Source: Opitutia bacterium
Lineage (GTDB): Bacteria; Verrucomicrobiota; Verrucomicrobiia; Opitutales; Opitutaceae
Direction of reading: 5' to 3'
Length of the DNA: 64,000 nucleotides
Assembly (NCBI GenBank): GCA_016217595.1
Contig: JACRHS010000020.1
Location: 62,001-126,000 of the forward strand
Shown here: positions 55,731-64,000 of the stretch, piece after piece
Layout of the letters: every line of letters begins with the position of its first letter
How positions within the stretch are numbered: the first letter of the stretch is position 1
Program-made: the position numbers and the translations under genes
The notes under the pieces: model-generated
What the model was told of the DNA's origin: nothing
Seen by the model: only the letters and a program-made list of their open reading frames with translations
Databases searched by the model: none

Positions 55731-56414
55731 TTACAAAATTCGCTCGGGCACAAATATTACATCACCCTCTTGCAGTGGCCAACTCTCCTTGCTGAGCCCT
55801 TCCACGATATCGTTGGCATTGATGGTAAAGGTTTCCACCTTGCCGTCTGATAAAGTTCGCTTGAGCTGAACGCGCTTCCGATCTGAGAGTCGATTCCAAC
55901 CACCCGCTCGAGCAATCGCCCCAAGTAAGTCCAAACCCTTCTCTGCTGGAATCTCCACTGCCCCCGCGGTTCCTACCGAACCTATTACATTCACAACACG
56001 TTTTGCGTACTCCTTAACATTTATGGAGATTTGCGGATTTACTAAAAAATCCCGGTCGTAAAGACTGCGAACAAGCTCCTCCGCTTGACGCAATGTTTTC
56101 CCTTTCAAATTCACGGTTTTGATCAAGGGAAGGTTGATGGTGTACTCTTGGGAGATTCTCACCTCACGCATCAAATTCTCCTCCTGAAAGACCTGCACTT
56201 GCAGAAGATCACCAGCTTGCAGGAGATAATCCTCAGCCCTTCTGGTGGCATCTTGCATTGAAGCGCCAGAGCCTGACGCATTGGAACCCTGTTTGGCTTT
56301 CGCCGCTTCAGTGGCTTTTGGTTTGTTTAGATCTTCTGCTGCGAGCAAACAACAAGGAAGGGCGATAGAGATGGTCCAACGGACAAAAATGGCGTGTAGT
56401 TCTGAAAAACGCAT
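55731..56414 (-). CDS. Polysaccharide export protein (Wza-like, one SLBB domain)
   Basis: A 227-residue exported protein with a signal peptide (ISIALPCCLLAAED, cleavage near residue 27). A poly_export domain lies at about 62-140 (YLLQAGDLLQVQVFQEENL). A single SLBB-like domain follows (VVNVIGSVGTAGAVEIPAEKG). It is shorter than E. coli Wza (379 residues) and lacks a C-terminal membrane helix and a clear lipobox. The dedicated barrel upstream would then supply the outer-membrane pore. The start is immediately preceded by a terminator-type hairpin. Confidence 0.9.
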   Translation of the reverse strand: MRFSELHAIFVRWTISIALPCCLLAAEDLNKPKATEAAKAKQGSNASGSGASMQDATRRAEDYLLQAGDLLQVQVFQEENLMREVRISQEYTINLPLIKTVNLKGKTLRQAEELVRSLYDRDFLVNPQISINVKEYAKRVVNVIGSVGTAGAVEIPAEKGLDLLGAIARAGGWNRLSDRKRVQLKRTLSDGKVETFTINANDIVEGLSKESWPLQEGDVIFVPERIL

Positions 56415-56419
56415 AGTGC

Positions 56420-56456
56420 AAAAAAAGACGGAAGAAGACCACAGGATCTTCTTCCG
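56420..56456 (-). terminator. Intrinsic terminator hairpin abutting the wza-like start
   Basis: On the minus strand a 10-bp stem (CGGAAGAAGA/TCTTCTTCCG arms) with an eight-base loop is followed by seven T residues (CTTTTTTT). It sits after the barrel gene stop and ends six bases before the ATG of the wza-like gene. It is the strongest intrinsic terminator on the minus strand and leaves no room for a normal ribosome-binding site. Confidence 0.85.
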
Positions 56457-56485
56457 CCAAGTAAAAACAATCTTCTTAAGTACTT

Positions 56486-57607
56486 TTAGTAACGAACATT
56501 CGCGGCAATAGCGAATACGTTATTGTCAAAGGAAGCAAATTTCAGGTCGGAGCTGTTTTCGCGGTAGGTGTAGCTGCCGGTGAAATTGACGAATGAATTA
56601 AAAACGTAGGTCGCACTCAATGTGCCATCAACATAATCGTCCGTGCGACTATTTTTGCCCAAATAATTCATGACCCGATAAGCAAGATTGCCACCCACGG
56701 TCCAATCTTCAGCCATGCGAGATTGAACTCCACCGCTGAAGGTTAGGTTACGTTGAGACTGACCTTGGCCACTGTAGCCGAAATCATTGGTCACACCAAA
56801 TTGAACACTGGTCTTCTCAGAAGCCGCATAGGCAAAACTCGAGTCAATACCAACCGACGACTCATTACCACTGCCATCATATTTGCGCTGAGTAACACCA
56901 ACCGCCAGCTTACCGGTAAGTTTCGGAGTGAATTCACCGCGCGCACCAACACTGTAGAAATAGTCCTTACTATCCACTGCATTCTTCAAGGAATTGTCAC
57001 GGTATTGAATACCAACACTCATGTCCAATTTAGGACTAACCTCAAAGTAGTAGTTCACTGGTACAGTGAATGTTTCCGTGCTCGTAAACGCTTTACGCTT
57101 GTAGTCTACCTTATCGTAAGTAACTCCAGCAGCCACACTCGACTTGTCGGTCACGGAAACTTCAGAAACTCCACTCAAGTTGGTAACATCACGACGAGTG
57201 AGCGTCCCATCGGTCGGCCTAACATCAACCGAGTTCTGGGCAAGCTGTGCAAAAGAGGCCGCAAAATTAACTTTCAGCTTCTGATCGTCATATTTCCCAT
57301 CGAAACCCACAGACGACAGAGTCGTATTCAGTTTATCTTGGTCAGTGTAACGGGTGATCGTCTCCTTGTAGAAGGCGCGTCCCTTGGTCAAAGAATTTTG
57401 GCCGTATACCACCTCAAAGCCAGGGACAAATTCAAAGACCATGTCATTGTTTTTGTCAGCACTGAGCGTAACATTGTCATCTGCACGCAAACCGAGCGTA
57501 CCGGTCAGAAAAAGCTCCGCACTGTCACCCATAGCGAGAAACGGCGCAGCGTAGGCAGCGGTGCCCAAAGCGGCTAAAACGGCAAGAGATCGAATGGTTG
57601 TTTTCAT
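56486..57607 (-). CDS. Outer-membrane beta-barrel protein of the polysaccharide locus
   Basis: A 373-residue exported protein with a signal peptide (LAALGTAAYAAPF, cleavage near residue 20). The rest has the alternating strands, Tyr/Phe/Asn-rich turns and aromatic C-terminus (IAANVRY) of an outer-membrane barrel. Its place ahead of the wza-like and kinase genes suggests it forms the outer-membrane channel that the short Wza lacks. A 235-base gap upstream should hold its promoter. Confidence 0.8.
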   Translation of the reverse strand: MKTTIRSLAVLAALGTAAYAAPFLAMGDSAELFLTGTLGLRADDNVTLSADKNNDMVFEFVPGFEVVYGQNSLTKGRAFYKETITRYTDQDKLNTTLSSVGFDGKYDDQKLKVNFAASFAQLAQNSVDVRPTDGTLTRRDVTNLSGVSEVSVTDKSSVAAGVTYDKVDYKRKAFTSTETFTVPVNYYFEVSPKLDMSVGIQYRDNSLKNAVDSKDYFYSVGARGEFTPKLTGKLAVGVTQRKYDGSGNESSVGIDSSFAYAASEKTSVQFGVTNDFGYSGQGQSQRNLTFSGGVQSRMAEDWTVGGNLAYRVMNYLGKNSRTDDYVDGTLSATYVFNSFVNFTGSYTYRENSSDLKFASFDNNVFAIAANVRY

Positions 57608-57842
57608 GATGCTGGAATCGAATGAAGTTACGGCTGTTACTTGTGGTCAGGAAATTATTGCGAACAAAGCTATCGAGTAAAAGTAGGCTTGATAGGGAAA
57701 TACTAACGCGTGGTGTCGAGTGGAGTAGATGCAACTCACTATCCGTTGCAAGAACTAAATTCCTCGCTCGTTGCACTTGCAAACTTGAGCTGCTCCTTGT
57801 GAGGCATCAGTTTCTGGCAAAGATCAAACCTGCAGTTACCCC

Positions 57843-59444
57843 ATGGAAATCTGGACAGGTAGAAAGGCTCAGTCAGAGACGCCACAAAGGTCGTCTTGGT
57901 TTCGGCGCCGACGAAAACTATTCGGCATCAGCTTACTGACCCTGGCCTGCGCCTATTTCGGACTGGCTACGGCATTTTTTGCTTGGATGCGACTGCATCG
58001 GAAAATCGCCGTAGCCTATGCTGACATTTTACTACCAAATCGCTGGCCCAACTACCGAATAAGCCTCGGGGACCATTTCATCGCCAAGGCAGAAACAGAT
58101 TTCCGGCAACAACGGTGGCTGGAAGGAATGCATTTACTCCGCGCCGGGCTCGCCCGATCACCGGGGAATTTACGCGGCCGATTGCTACTCGCTGATGGCT
58201 GGCTAGCGGCACGGAGGACTGATCTAGCCCGAGAGGTCCTGAGTGGAGGGCTAAGCTTTCACGCCACCAATCCAGAATTTGTCCGTGCATTGCTGGCTCT
58301 CCTGCTTTCGTTGCAACGAGACGACGAATGCGTGGACTTGGCCAAACTCATACTCAGCAATCCCGACACTCCTCCACCCACCCGGCAATTCGCCGCTTTT
58401 GCCGCTGCCTCAGCCTGCTATTTCCGCGGACGCTACGAAGAGGCCACGCAATATCTGCAGCGGCACCAAGTCACCACGCATAAGGAAGGTCGTCTGCTAG
58501 AGGCTCAAATCACCAACGAACGCGGATACCCAGAGTTGGCGCTCTTGCAGCTGCGCCAATTGGCGGAAACGTTCCCCTGTGACGGCGAAATTTACACCGC
58601 GCTAATCCAGCTACTCAACGCACGAGGCCTCTACTCGGAAATGCGCTTGCAAGCATTGTCGTTCTGCATTGCGGCTCCTCAAGACCACCGCTCGCGCATC
58701 GACCTGTTGCAACTCAGTCTGAAAGCTGACGACCGCTCACAAACAAAACGCATCGTTGCTGAATTTCTGTCTGATTTTCCGGCTGATGCGACAGCACTGC
58801 TGGCCTTGAGTAGCGCCGCAGCCCGACAAGGCGCGGTCGAAATTACCGAGCAAATTCGCGAACACTGCTGTTCTCGCGGATTACCTTGGGAAGCAGCGGC
58901 ATTGTTGGTCGTCGAAGCACAAATTCACGCTGGCACTCCCGCCCGCGCACTCGCCTCATTAGAGGAGATCACCGGGAAAAATCGCGCGTGGGATGAAACC
59001 TTCGGCCCAACGCTACTCAGTCTGCGAGCGCTCGTTTCGTTCGGCATCGGCGATAAACCTACCGGCCAGCAATGCCTGCACCGACTGCTCACCCTGCCCG
59101 ATCTCCGCGCTGAGCAGTTGCTCCATTTGGCCGAAAGCCTGCTCGCCATGGATGCTGAGCCGGCCGCACACACCGTGCTACAGCACGCCATCGCGCTCGA
59201 TCCACTCCATCAAGCTGCGTTGACCCGTCTGCTGTCCGGCGAAATCGCCAGAGACAATCTCGCCGAGGCCGCGCCATTGCTGCCACGCCTCCTGGCGATG
59301 AGAAAACCCTCTGCTGATCTACTCCGCGTAGCTCATTTTAAACTTAGCAGCGACCGCTGGCTCTTTTTGCCCGAACGCGAATCATTGCTCTCCCAACTGG
59401 AAACCGTGCTCGAAAAACGCACTCCCCGCACGGTCAGCCGCTGA
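57843..59444 (+). CDS. Membrane-anchored TPR-like protein, polysaccharide-linked
   Basis: A 533-residue protein with one helix at about 28-48 (GISLLTLACAYFGLATAFFAW) and a long alpha-helical periplasmic solenoid (TPR-like repeats such as AETDFRQQRWLEGMHLLRAGLARSP, ALLQLRQLAETFPCDGEIYTALIQLL). It is divergent from the polysaccharide export genes and so probably a scaffold or regulator of export. No single family is recognised. Confidence 0.75.
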   Translation: MEIWTGRKAQSETPQRSSWFRRRRKLFGISLLTLACAYFGLATAFFAWMRLHRKIAVAYADILLPNRWPNYRISLGDHFIAKAETDFRQQRWLEGMHLLRAGLARSPGNLRGRLLLADGWLAARRTDLAREVLSGGLSFHATNPEFVRALLALLLSLQRDDECVDLAKLILSNPDTPPPTRQFAAFAAASACYFRGRYEEATQYLQRHQVTTHKEGRLLEAQITNERGYPELALLQLRQLAETFPCDGEIYTALIQLLNARGLYSEMRLQALSFCIAAPQDHRSRIDLLQLSLKADDRSQTKRIVAEFLSDFPADATALLALSSAAARQGAVEITEQIREHCCSRGLPWEAAALLVVEAQIHAGTPARALASLEEITGKNRAWDETFGPTLLSLRALVSFGIGDKPTGQQCLHRLLTLPDLRAEQLLHLAESLLAMDAEPAAHTVLQHAIALDPLHQAALTRLLSGEIARDNLAEAAPLLPRLLAMRKPSADLLRVAHFKLSSDRWLFLPERESLLSQLETVLEKRTPRTVSR

Positions 59445-59457
59445 GCGCTACGCCTCA

Positions 59458-60060
59458 CTACGCCACTTTGCGAACACGACTCGGCACGCGGACCACCCCC
59501 ATCCCTGCCGCCAACGCCGCTTGCACGCCCGGCTCTGCGTCCTCAAACACCAAACACCGAGTCGGGTTCACGCCCATCAGTTTTGCCGCCAGCAAAAACA
59601 TGTCCGGCGCCGGCTTGCCATGCACCACATCGTCGGCCGTCACCACCACGGGGAATAGCTCCGCCAAGCCTGAAATCTGCAATGAGCGGCGCACGATATC
59701 GCGCGGCCCGCCGGACGCCACTCCCACCGGCCGAGTCAACGCCACACGCCGGGCAAACTCCACCACTGGATTGATCAACGCGACTGCCGGCAGCATTTCG
59801 ACAAACAACGCCTCCTTCAGTTCGAAAACCTTGTCGGGCTCGATCGCCAAACCATAGCGCTCGCCGATCAGTTGAGCCACTTTCCGAGTCGGCACGCCGC
59901 CCATCGAATAAAAGAAATCCTCGCACAGCGGCTCCTTCAGTCCCGAACGCCGCATTGCCTCATCCCAAGCGCGGTAGTGCACCGGCATCGAGTCGATGAG
60001 TGTGCCATCCAGATCGAAGATGTAGCCGGTGAATTCGCCGGGAGGAAAGTGCAGTTGCAT
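59458..60060 (-). CDS. HAD-superfamily phosphatase/phosphomutase (beta-PGM-like)
   Basis: A 200-residue enzyme. Motif I is IFDLDGTLIDS with Asp 16 and Asp 18, motif II is GVASGG, motif III is GKPAPDMF, and motif IV is VFEDAEPG. It has a cap domain and resembles YqaB/beta-phosphoglucomutase relatives acting on sugar phosphates. It is convergent with the TPR-like gene and upstream of no obvious partner. It differs from the HAD at 50250 in sequence, so the two are not recent duplicates. Confidence 0.9.
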   Translation of the reverse strand: MQLHFPPGEFTGYIFDLDGTLIDSMPVHYRAWDEAMRRSGLKEPLCEDFFYSMGGVPTRKVAQLIGERYGLAIEPDKVFELKEALFVEMLPAVALINPVVEFARRVALTRPVGVASGGPRDIVRRSLQISGLAELFPVVVTADDVVHGKPAPDMFLLAAKLMGVNPTRCLVFEDAEPGVQAALAAGMGVVRVPSRVRKVA

Positions 60061-60206
60061 AATCGGTCACGAGGGAAACGAGCCTGTCGCAGTCTGGCAA
60101 GTGTCGCGCCCGAAGCGCGGGGAGAACGTTGCCTCCAATCGAGAACCGCGAGAAAAACCACCACGCGACCGGTGGCACACCTCCTTACCTCACCTCTCCG
60201 CCGCGA

Positions 60207-60962
60207 TCAATCGACCCGCGCCCGCCCCTTGGTTTCGTCCGCCTCTTCTTTTCCGGGAACCCGAAAATATCGCCGCCGCACGCGACTCCACCCGCGAGCC
60301 TCTGCTCGTTCCTCGGGCGTCCCGTAAGGATGCCGCCGGTAACCTTCCTTGGTCGGATCACACGCACACCGAATCTGAAAATCCTGCATGCGCTGCAGGA
60401 CACCGGGCAATTGCTCGGGCAACGGATACTCGTCCAGTCCGCTTCGCGCCAGCGCCAGCAACACCTCATGCGTCGCTTCCAAGGTCGAAAGACAACCCTC
60501 CTGCGGCTGTTGCTTGATCACAAACCGGCTCGGCGCGGTCGGTGTGATCATGACCCGCGGCAGCCGTTGCAGACTCGGACTGAGCCGAAGCATTTTGCGC
60601 GCGCCAGACCATGTGCCATCGAGCAACAGCACGACCAAACGCCGGCCTTGCAATGCATCCGCCCTGAGCTCGCCGCGGGAAAGGTTGCGCGCTTCCTGGC
60701 CCGGATACAGCAGCACCGGATAGTTGCCCGGATCGCGTAAGATTCCCTGCACCGCCGGATGATCGTCAAACGCGATGCCCTGCTGCAGCTCGCTCCCGGC
60801 GAGACACAGATGCGTGAGCCGCCCCGTACCGGCCTTCTCGTACCGATACTCTTTCGGATGCATCAAAAACACGAAACGCGTGCGCGTGGCCATCGGCTGG
60901 AGCGAAGCGCACCAGCACAAGGCCTTCGGCCAGTGGCAGCGGTAGCACATTTCCCGGCTCAT
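60207..60962 (-). CDS. DTW-domain tRNA-uridine aminocarboxypropyltransferase-like protein
   Basis: A 251-residue protein. The Cys cluster CYRCHWPKALCWC (Cys 6, 9, 16, 18) and the central LLLDGTW motif are the marks of the DTW (TapT/TuaA) family, which adds an aminocarboxypropyl group from SAM to a uridine in tRNA. The family motif DTW appears as DGTW, as in many members. It sits between a HAD gene and lysA with no operon link visible. Confidence 0.88.
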   Translation of the reverse strand: MSREMCYRCHWPKALCWCASLQPMATRTRFVFLMHPKEYRYEKAGTGRLTHLCLAGSELQQGIAFDDHPAVQGILRDPGNYPVLLYPGQEARNLSRGELRADALQGRRLVVLLLDGTWSGARKMLRLSPSLQRLPRVMITPTAPSRFVIKQQPQEGCLSTLEATHEVLLALARSGLDEYPLPEQLPGVLQRMQDFQIRCACDPTKEGYRRHPYGTPEERAEARGWSRVRRRYFRVPGKEEADETKGRARVD

Positions 60963-61029
60963 GGATGCGAATGGCTAACGCCAGCCACGCTCCCGCGCGA
61001 CGACGCGCCGGACGGCCCGGCAGGTCGGG

Positions 61030-62334
61030 TTACTTGAGAAATGTCGGCACCTTTTCGTTGACGATCATCTGCTCGAAACTCTCCCGGGCATTGACCAACT
61101 CGAACGTGCCGCCACGCACCATCACCTCGGCGGCCAGCGTGCGGGCATTGTACCGGCTCGCCATGGCAAACCCGTACGCGCCAGCGCTGAGAAACGCCAT
61201 GTACTCGCCCTCGCCGACTTCCTGCACCTGGCGATCCTTGGCGAAACAATCGCCGCTTTCGCAAATCGGTCCCACGATGTCGGCCACCAACGCGCGCCGC
61301 GTGGTGTCGCGACGCAACGGCACGATCTCGTGATAACTCTCATACATCGCCGGCCGCACGAGGTCGTTGAATGCCGCATCGAGCACGAGAAAGTTTTTGT
61401 TCGCGCCACGCTTGAGATATTCGACGCGCGCCAGCAGCGCGCCGGCGTTGCCCACGAGGAAACGTCCGGGCTCGAGCAGGATTTTCAAACCGAGCGGCGC
61501 GAGCAATGACTTGAGCGCCGCGCCATACGCCTCCGGCGTGATCGGACACTGTCCAGCCGGTTGTGCATCCCACCAAGCCTGCGCACCGCTCGCCAACGCG
61601 TCGCGGTAAACGATGCCGATGCCACCACCGAGCGAGAAATACTCGATGCCGTGCGCCGCCTGCAATTCGGCGACAAACGGAGCCACTTTTTCCACCGCCT
61701 CGACGAACGGCCCCACCGTTGTGAGCTGCGAGCCGATGTGCATCTGCACGCCGCGAATCCGCACGTTTTTGAAACGCGAACATGCCTCGTAGGCGGCGCT
61801 GGCGTGCTTTAGCGGAATGCCAAATTTGTTCTCGCTCTTGCCCGTGGTGATCTTGGCGTGCGTGTGCGCATCGACGTCGGGATTGACGCGAATGGCGATG
61901 GGCGCCTTCACGCCGAGCTTGCCGGCCACATGATTGATCCGCGCGAGCTCCGGCTCGCTCTCGACATGGAACGCGAAAATCTCGTTTTCCAAGGCCAGCT
62001 TGATCTCAGACTCGGTTTTGCCCACGCCGGCAAACACGCTGGTTTTGACCCCCGCGCCCGCTGCGAGTGCACGCCGAATTTCACCACCGCTCACCAAATC
62101 AAACCCCGCGCCGAGATTGGCAAAATGCCGCAACACCGCGAGCGAGCTATTGGCCTTGGCCGCATAGCACACCTGCACGTCCAAACCCGCCAGACTGCGC
62201 ACCAGCCGCTGATAGTTGTCCGCCATCGTCGCCGCGCTGTAGACGTAAGTCGGTGTGCCGTAGAGCTGCGCCACAGCGCTCAAGTCGACAGTTTCGCATT
62301 GGAGAGAATCGGCGGTGTAGTGGAAGTGATGCAT
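61030..62334 (-). CDS. lysA: Diaminopimelate decarboxylase
   Basis: A 434-residue fold-type III PLP enzyme making L-lysine from meso-diaminopimelate. PLP-binding Lys 60 lies in CYAAKANSS, followed by GAGFDLVSGGEI, the phosphate-binding GGGIGI, LEPGRFLVGNAG, and the catalytic Cys in CESGDCFAKDR. The ends match full length. It is monocistronic and divergent from a small membrane protein gene. Confidence 0.96.
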   Translation of the reverse strand: MHHFHYTADSLQCETVDLSAVAQLYGTPTYVYSAATMADNYQRLVRSLAGLDVQVCYAAKANSSLAVLRHFANLGAGFDLVSGGEIRRALAAGAGVKTSVFAGVGKTESEIKLALENEIFAFHVESEPELARINHVAGKLGVKAPIAIRVNPDVDAHTHAKITTGKSENKFGIPLKHASAAYEACSRFKNVRIRGVQMHIGSQLTTVGPFVEAVEKVAPFVAELQAAHGIEYFSLGGGIGIVYRDALASGAQAWWDAQPAGQCPITPEAYGAALKSLLAPLGLKILLEPGRFLVGNAGALLARVEYLKRGANKNFLVLDAAFNDLVRPAMYESYHEIVPLRRDTTRRALVADIVGPICESGDCFAKDRQVQEVGEGEYMAFLSAGAYGFAMASRYNARTLAAEVMVRGGTFELVNARESFEQMIVNEKVPTFLK

Positions 62335-62379
62335 GCGTGTAGAAAAATCGTCAAAACACGAAAACTAGCGGATTTCCCC

Positions 62380-62410
62380 TTGAGAAAACCACCTCTAATT
62401 TCGATATAAG
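62380..62410 (+). promoter_or_regulatory. Candidate sigma-70-type promoter upstream of the small membrane gene
   Basis: TTGAGA (62380-62385) and TATAAG (62405-62410) are 19 bases apart in an AT-rich stretch. The expected transcript start would be at or just after the GTG start codon of the next gene, so either that gene is leaderless or its true start lies further in. Confidence 0.35.
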
Positions 62411-62414
62411 TACT

Positions 62415-62678
62415 GTGCTTCTCTCATTGCGAAACCTCTGCCACCGCCCGGCCATCCCGCTTGGCCGGCTTGGCTATGAGACGCCCCCGGCCTCCCGGTT
62501 GCGCTCCGAGCGTTTCGCGAGCTTCCTTGCCGACTGCAACCGCAAGACCCTCGACACACGCTGGCACGACGCCCTGCTCACCGTCCGGAAGCTGCTGCGC
62601 AAAGCATTGGTGCTCGGAGCTGTAATCACACTCGTCTGGGTGGCGATCGAAAGCGCACAGGCCGTCGGCATGTTTTAA
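62415..62678 (+). CDS. Small membrane protein, unknown
   Basis: An 87-residue reading frame from a GTG, ending in one hydrophobic segment (about 66-87, LVLGAVITLVWVAIESAQAVGMF). The N-terminal half is basic and rich in Arg. It lies in the divergent gap next to lysA. Coding is plausible from the helix and its spacing to the next gene, but no family is recognised, and the start is uncertain (see the promoter candidate). Confidence 0.45.
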   Translation: MLLSLRNLCHRPAIPLGRLGYETPPASRLRSERFASFLADCNRKTLDTRWHDALLTVRKLLRKALVLGAVITLVWVAIESAQAVGMF

Positions 62679-62738
62679 ACTCAGCCAGGCGCACAAGCGC
62701 TTGCCACGAGACGGTTCGCCAGTTGGTGTGACGCCCGC

Positions 62739-63218
62739 ATGAAAGCCCTGCTCACCCGCTTTTTGGTCATCGCCCTGTTTCTTTGCGGCCTTTGCGGCTG
62801 CTCCAACGAAGTTAAACAGTTGAGCCGCATAGCTGTAGAAATTATTGAAGCAACTCCCGTGCCTGACGCCGCACGCGGCACCAAGGCGGTGCTGACGTTC
62901 CGCTACACTAACGAGAACAACATCCCGCTCGCGGTGGCCGGCACCGCGCACAAGATTTATCTCAACAACGAGCTCGCGGCCAAAATTGTCAGCGAAGAGC
63001 CGATCGGCATGCCGCCGATGAAATCCGTCACCCAAAAAGTGACCGTGAAATTCGAGAAGCCCGAGGCAATCCAGAAGCTACTCGACACCGCCACCCAGCA
63101 AACGACCGCGTATCGCATTGATACCAAACTAACTGTGTTGCACGGCGAAGATCGCGATGAGATTACCTCGAAGAATCAAGGCTCGATCGACCTGCGCGCC
63201 CTGGCCGGCGCAAAATAA
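62739..63218 (+). CDS. Lipoprotein with LEA14/WHy-type domain (probable)
   Basis: A 159-residue lipoprotein (lipobox LCGC, Cys 21). The mature part is a beta-sandwich of about 130 residues. The pattern AVLTFRYTNENNIPLAVAGTAHKIYLNNELAAK is that of LEA14/WHy domains, proteins thought to protect envelope or bind ions under stress. It is single and exported to the outer or inner membrane. Family naming is moderate; the lipoprotein nature is clear. Confidence 0.75.
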   Translation: MKALLTRFLVIALFLCGLCGCSNEVKQLSRIAVEIIEATPVPDAARGTKAVLTFRYTNENNIPLAVAGTAHKIYLNNELAAKIVSEEPIGMPPMKSVTQKVTVKFEKPEAIQKLLDTATQQTTAYRIDTKLTVLHGEDRDEITSKNQGSIDLRALAGAK

Positions 63219-63277
63219 AAAGCCGCTGCTCCCCCTTCGCGACATGGTCACTTTGCGGTGGGGTGGCCGCGCAATGA

Positions 63278-64000
63278 TTATTGCCGGAAAGTGCGCCGTA
63301 CCCGTTGCGAGAGCTGCATGTACGGCACCCAAATCAAAACGCCAACGACAAGCTTCGTGGCTTCAGCGTAAGTTTTGCCGGTCTCTCCAGTCTCAGCCAT
63401 GTTCAGGGAGTGCATCCAAATTACGTGCGCAATACCCCATAACGCAAAACTTGTCATCATTGCCACAAAGGTGATGGGGAAAGAAGCTTTGCGCCGATAA
63501 AATTGCAGCACCATCCCTGCCGCCCACGTGCAGTACAAGCCCCCGAAAAAACCTTCGGCCAAAACAAGCCAGCAAAAGCCTGGCACATAGCTGACGCTCT
63601 CTGCATCCGTCATTGTCACCCACCCTGGCCAATTGCCGATAAGCTGTGCGGTCTGCCAAAGTTCGCTGGCCAATACCAAGGGGCGCACAGTGACACCGAA
63701 TGCGACTAGAATCAGCCACCCGCCAATTCCCGCCAGATCTTCCCGGCCAAGAGGCGGCGGTTCCGCTAACGAGGCGGGACGATAACGGTAGAGCCAGAAA
63801 CTCAGCCCGATGCCGGCGATCAAACCAGCAATGGTCGCAATCGCCATGGGCCAAACTATACCCTCACGTTGCACTTCTTTCGCCAACCGGATGTTTTGGC
63901 TCAGGCTATACCCCAGGTACGAACGCACCTCGGCCATCTTCTTGACCCAATCGCTCATTCGTGCCGCCGGCACAAAATCAGCCAGCGTCCGCCAGTGGTA
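63278..64000 (-). CDS. DUF2569-like membrane protein (5' end beyond the window)
   Basis: The frame is open from the window's end to the stop at 63278-63280; a GTG at 63973 and ATG 63958 are internal candidates. From ATG 63958 the protein has a soluble start, helix at about 38-55 (WPMAIATIAGLIAGIGLSFWLY), then GIGGWLILVAFGVTVRP with further helices, the pattern of DUF2569. Residues upstream of the GTG (DFVPAARMSD) also look coding, so the gene may be longer. Confidence 0.7.
   Translation of the reverse strand, partial: YHWRTLADFVPAARMSDWVKKMAEVRSYLGYSLSQNIRLAKEVQREGIVWPMAIATIAGLIAGIGLSFWLYRYRPASLAEPPPLGREDLAGIGGWLILVAFGVTVRPLVLASELWQTAQLIGNWPGWVTMTDAESVSYVPGFCWLVLAEGFFGGLYCTWAAGMVLQFYRRKASFPITFVAMMTSFALWGIAHVIWMHSLNMAETGETGKTYAEATKLVVGVLIWVPYMQLSQRVRRTFRQ

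Overview
The window is high-GC (mostly about 65-70%), densely coded bacterial DNA with no rRNA, prophage, insertion sequence or CRISPR array. Gene content and style suggest Verrucomicrobiota, most likely Opitutaceae. The pointers are a carbohydrate operon built on an SSS symporter, tandem DegT/amidohydrolase genes, many PAS histidine kinases, RNase HIII beside RNase HII, a C-terminal pilin-like segment of a type I associate with this group, and Wzc-type kinases paired with outer-membrane barrels. This placement is an inference from gene content, not from a marker gene.

Layout. (1) 1-13.2 kb is a sugar-acid and hemicellulose locus: the end of an unidentified protein, an AraC regulator, then a nine-gene co-directional run. 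It holds an SSS symporter, a DegT aminotransferase, two amidohydrolase-fold proteins (one without metal ligands), a CE4 deacetylase, a secreted GH10 xylanase-like enzyme, a FAH-family dehydratase, an aldehyde dehydrogenase and a YjhG-type aldonate dehydratase. The last three form a Weimberg-type route from a pentonate to 2-oxoglutarate. (2) 13.2-24.8 kb is mixed: a hybrid kinase with a CxxCH sensor domain, a CPBP protease, a large acyl-CoA dehydrogenase, a Nudix hydrolase, a frameshifted DUF6624-like relic, MutY, a membrane protein, RNase HIII and HII in tandem, and a DUF4288 protein. (3) 24.9-33.9 kb is a signalling block: an NtrB-like kinase, an MFS carrier, a minus-strand multi-PAS kinase / Rcp1-type receiver / hybrid kinase set, and an NtrC-type sigma-54 activator.

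(4) 34-44.3 kb is an envelope region: a GT39-like membrane protein, a beta-barrel, a low-GC orphan, a GlpT-like carrier, a lipoprotein with a DUF3592-like protein, and a Wzc-type tyrosine autokinase translationally coupled to a PstS-like binding protein. (5) 44.4-53.4 kb carries tRNA-Gly(GCC), tandem CorA channels, two unknowns, a periplasmic rhodanese, an MFS carrier, a HAD phosphatase, a lipoprotein ending in a pilin-like domain, and a WecG/TagA glycosyltransferase. (6) 53.4-57.8 kb is a distinctly lower-GC (about 47-50%) polysaccharide export set: barrel, Wza-like protein and a second Wzc-type kinase. (7) 57.8-64 kb has a TPR-like protein, a HAD phosphatase, a DTW protein, LysA, a small membrane protein, a lipoprotein and a DUF2569-like protein running off the edge.

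How it fits together: region 1 reads as uptake and oxidation of plant-derived pentose acids. Regions 4 to 6 read as two separate exopolysaccharide export/chain-length modules. The signalling block contains many soluble sensors and one sigma-54 activator whose likely partner kinase lies several kilobases away. The most unusual items are the active/inactive amidohydrolase pair with an aminotransferase inside a pentonate operon, the lipoprotein-pilin chimera, the terminator hairpin abutting the wza-like start codon, and the kinase-coupled phosphate-binding-like protein.
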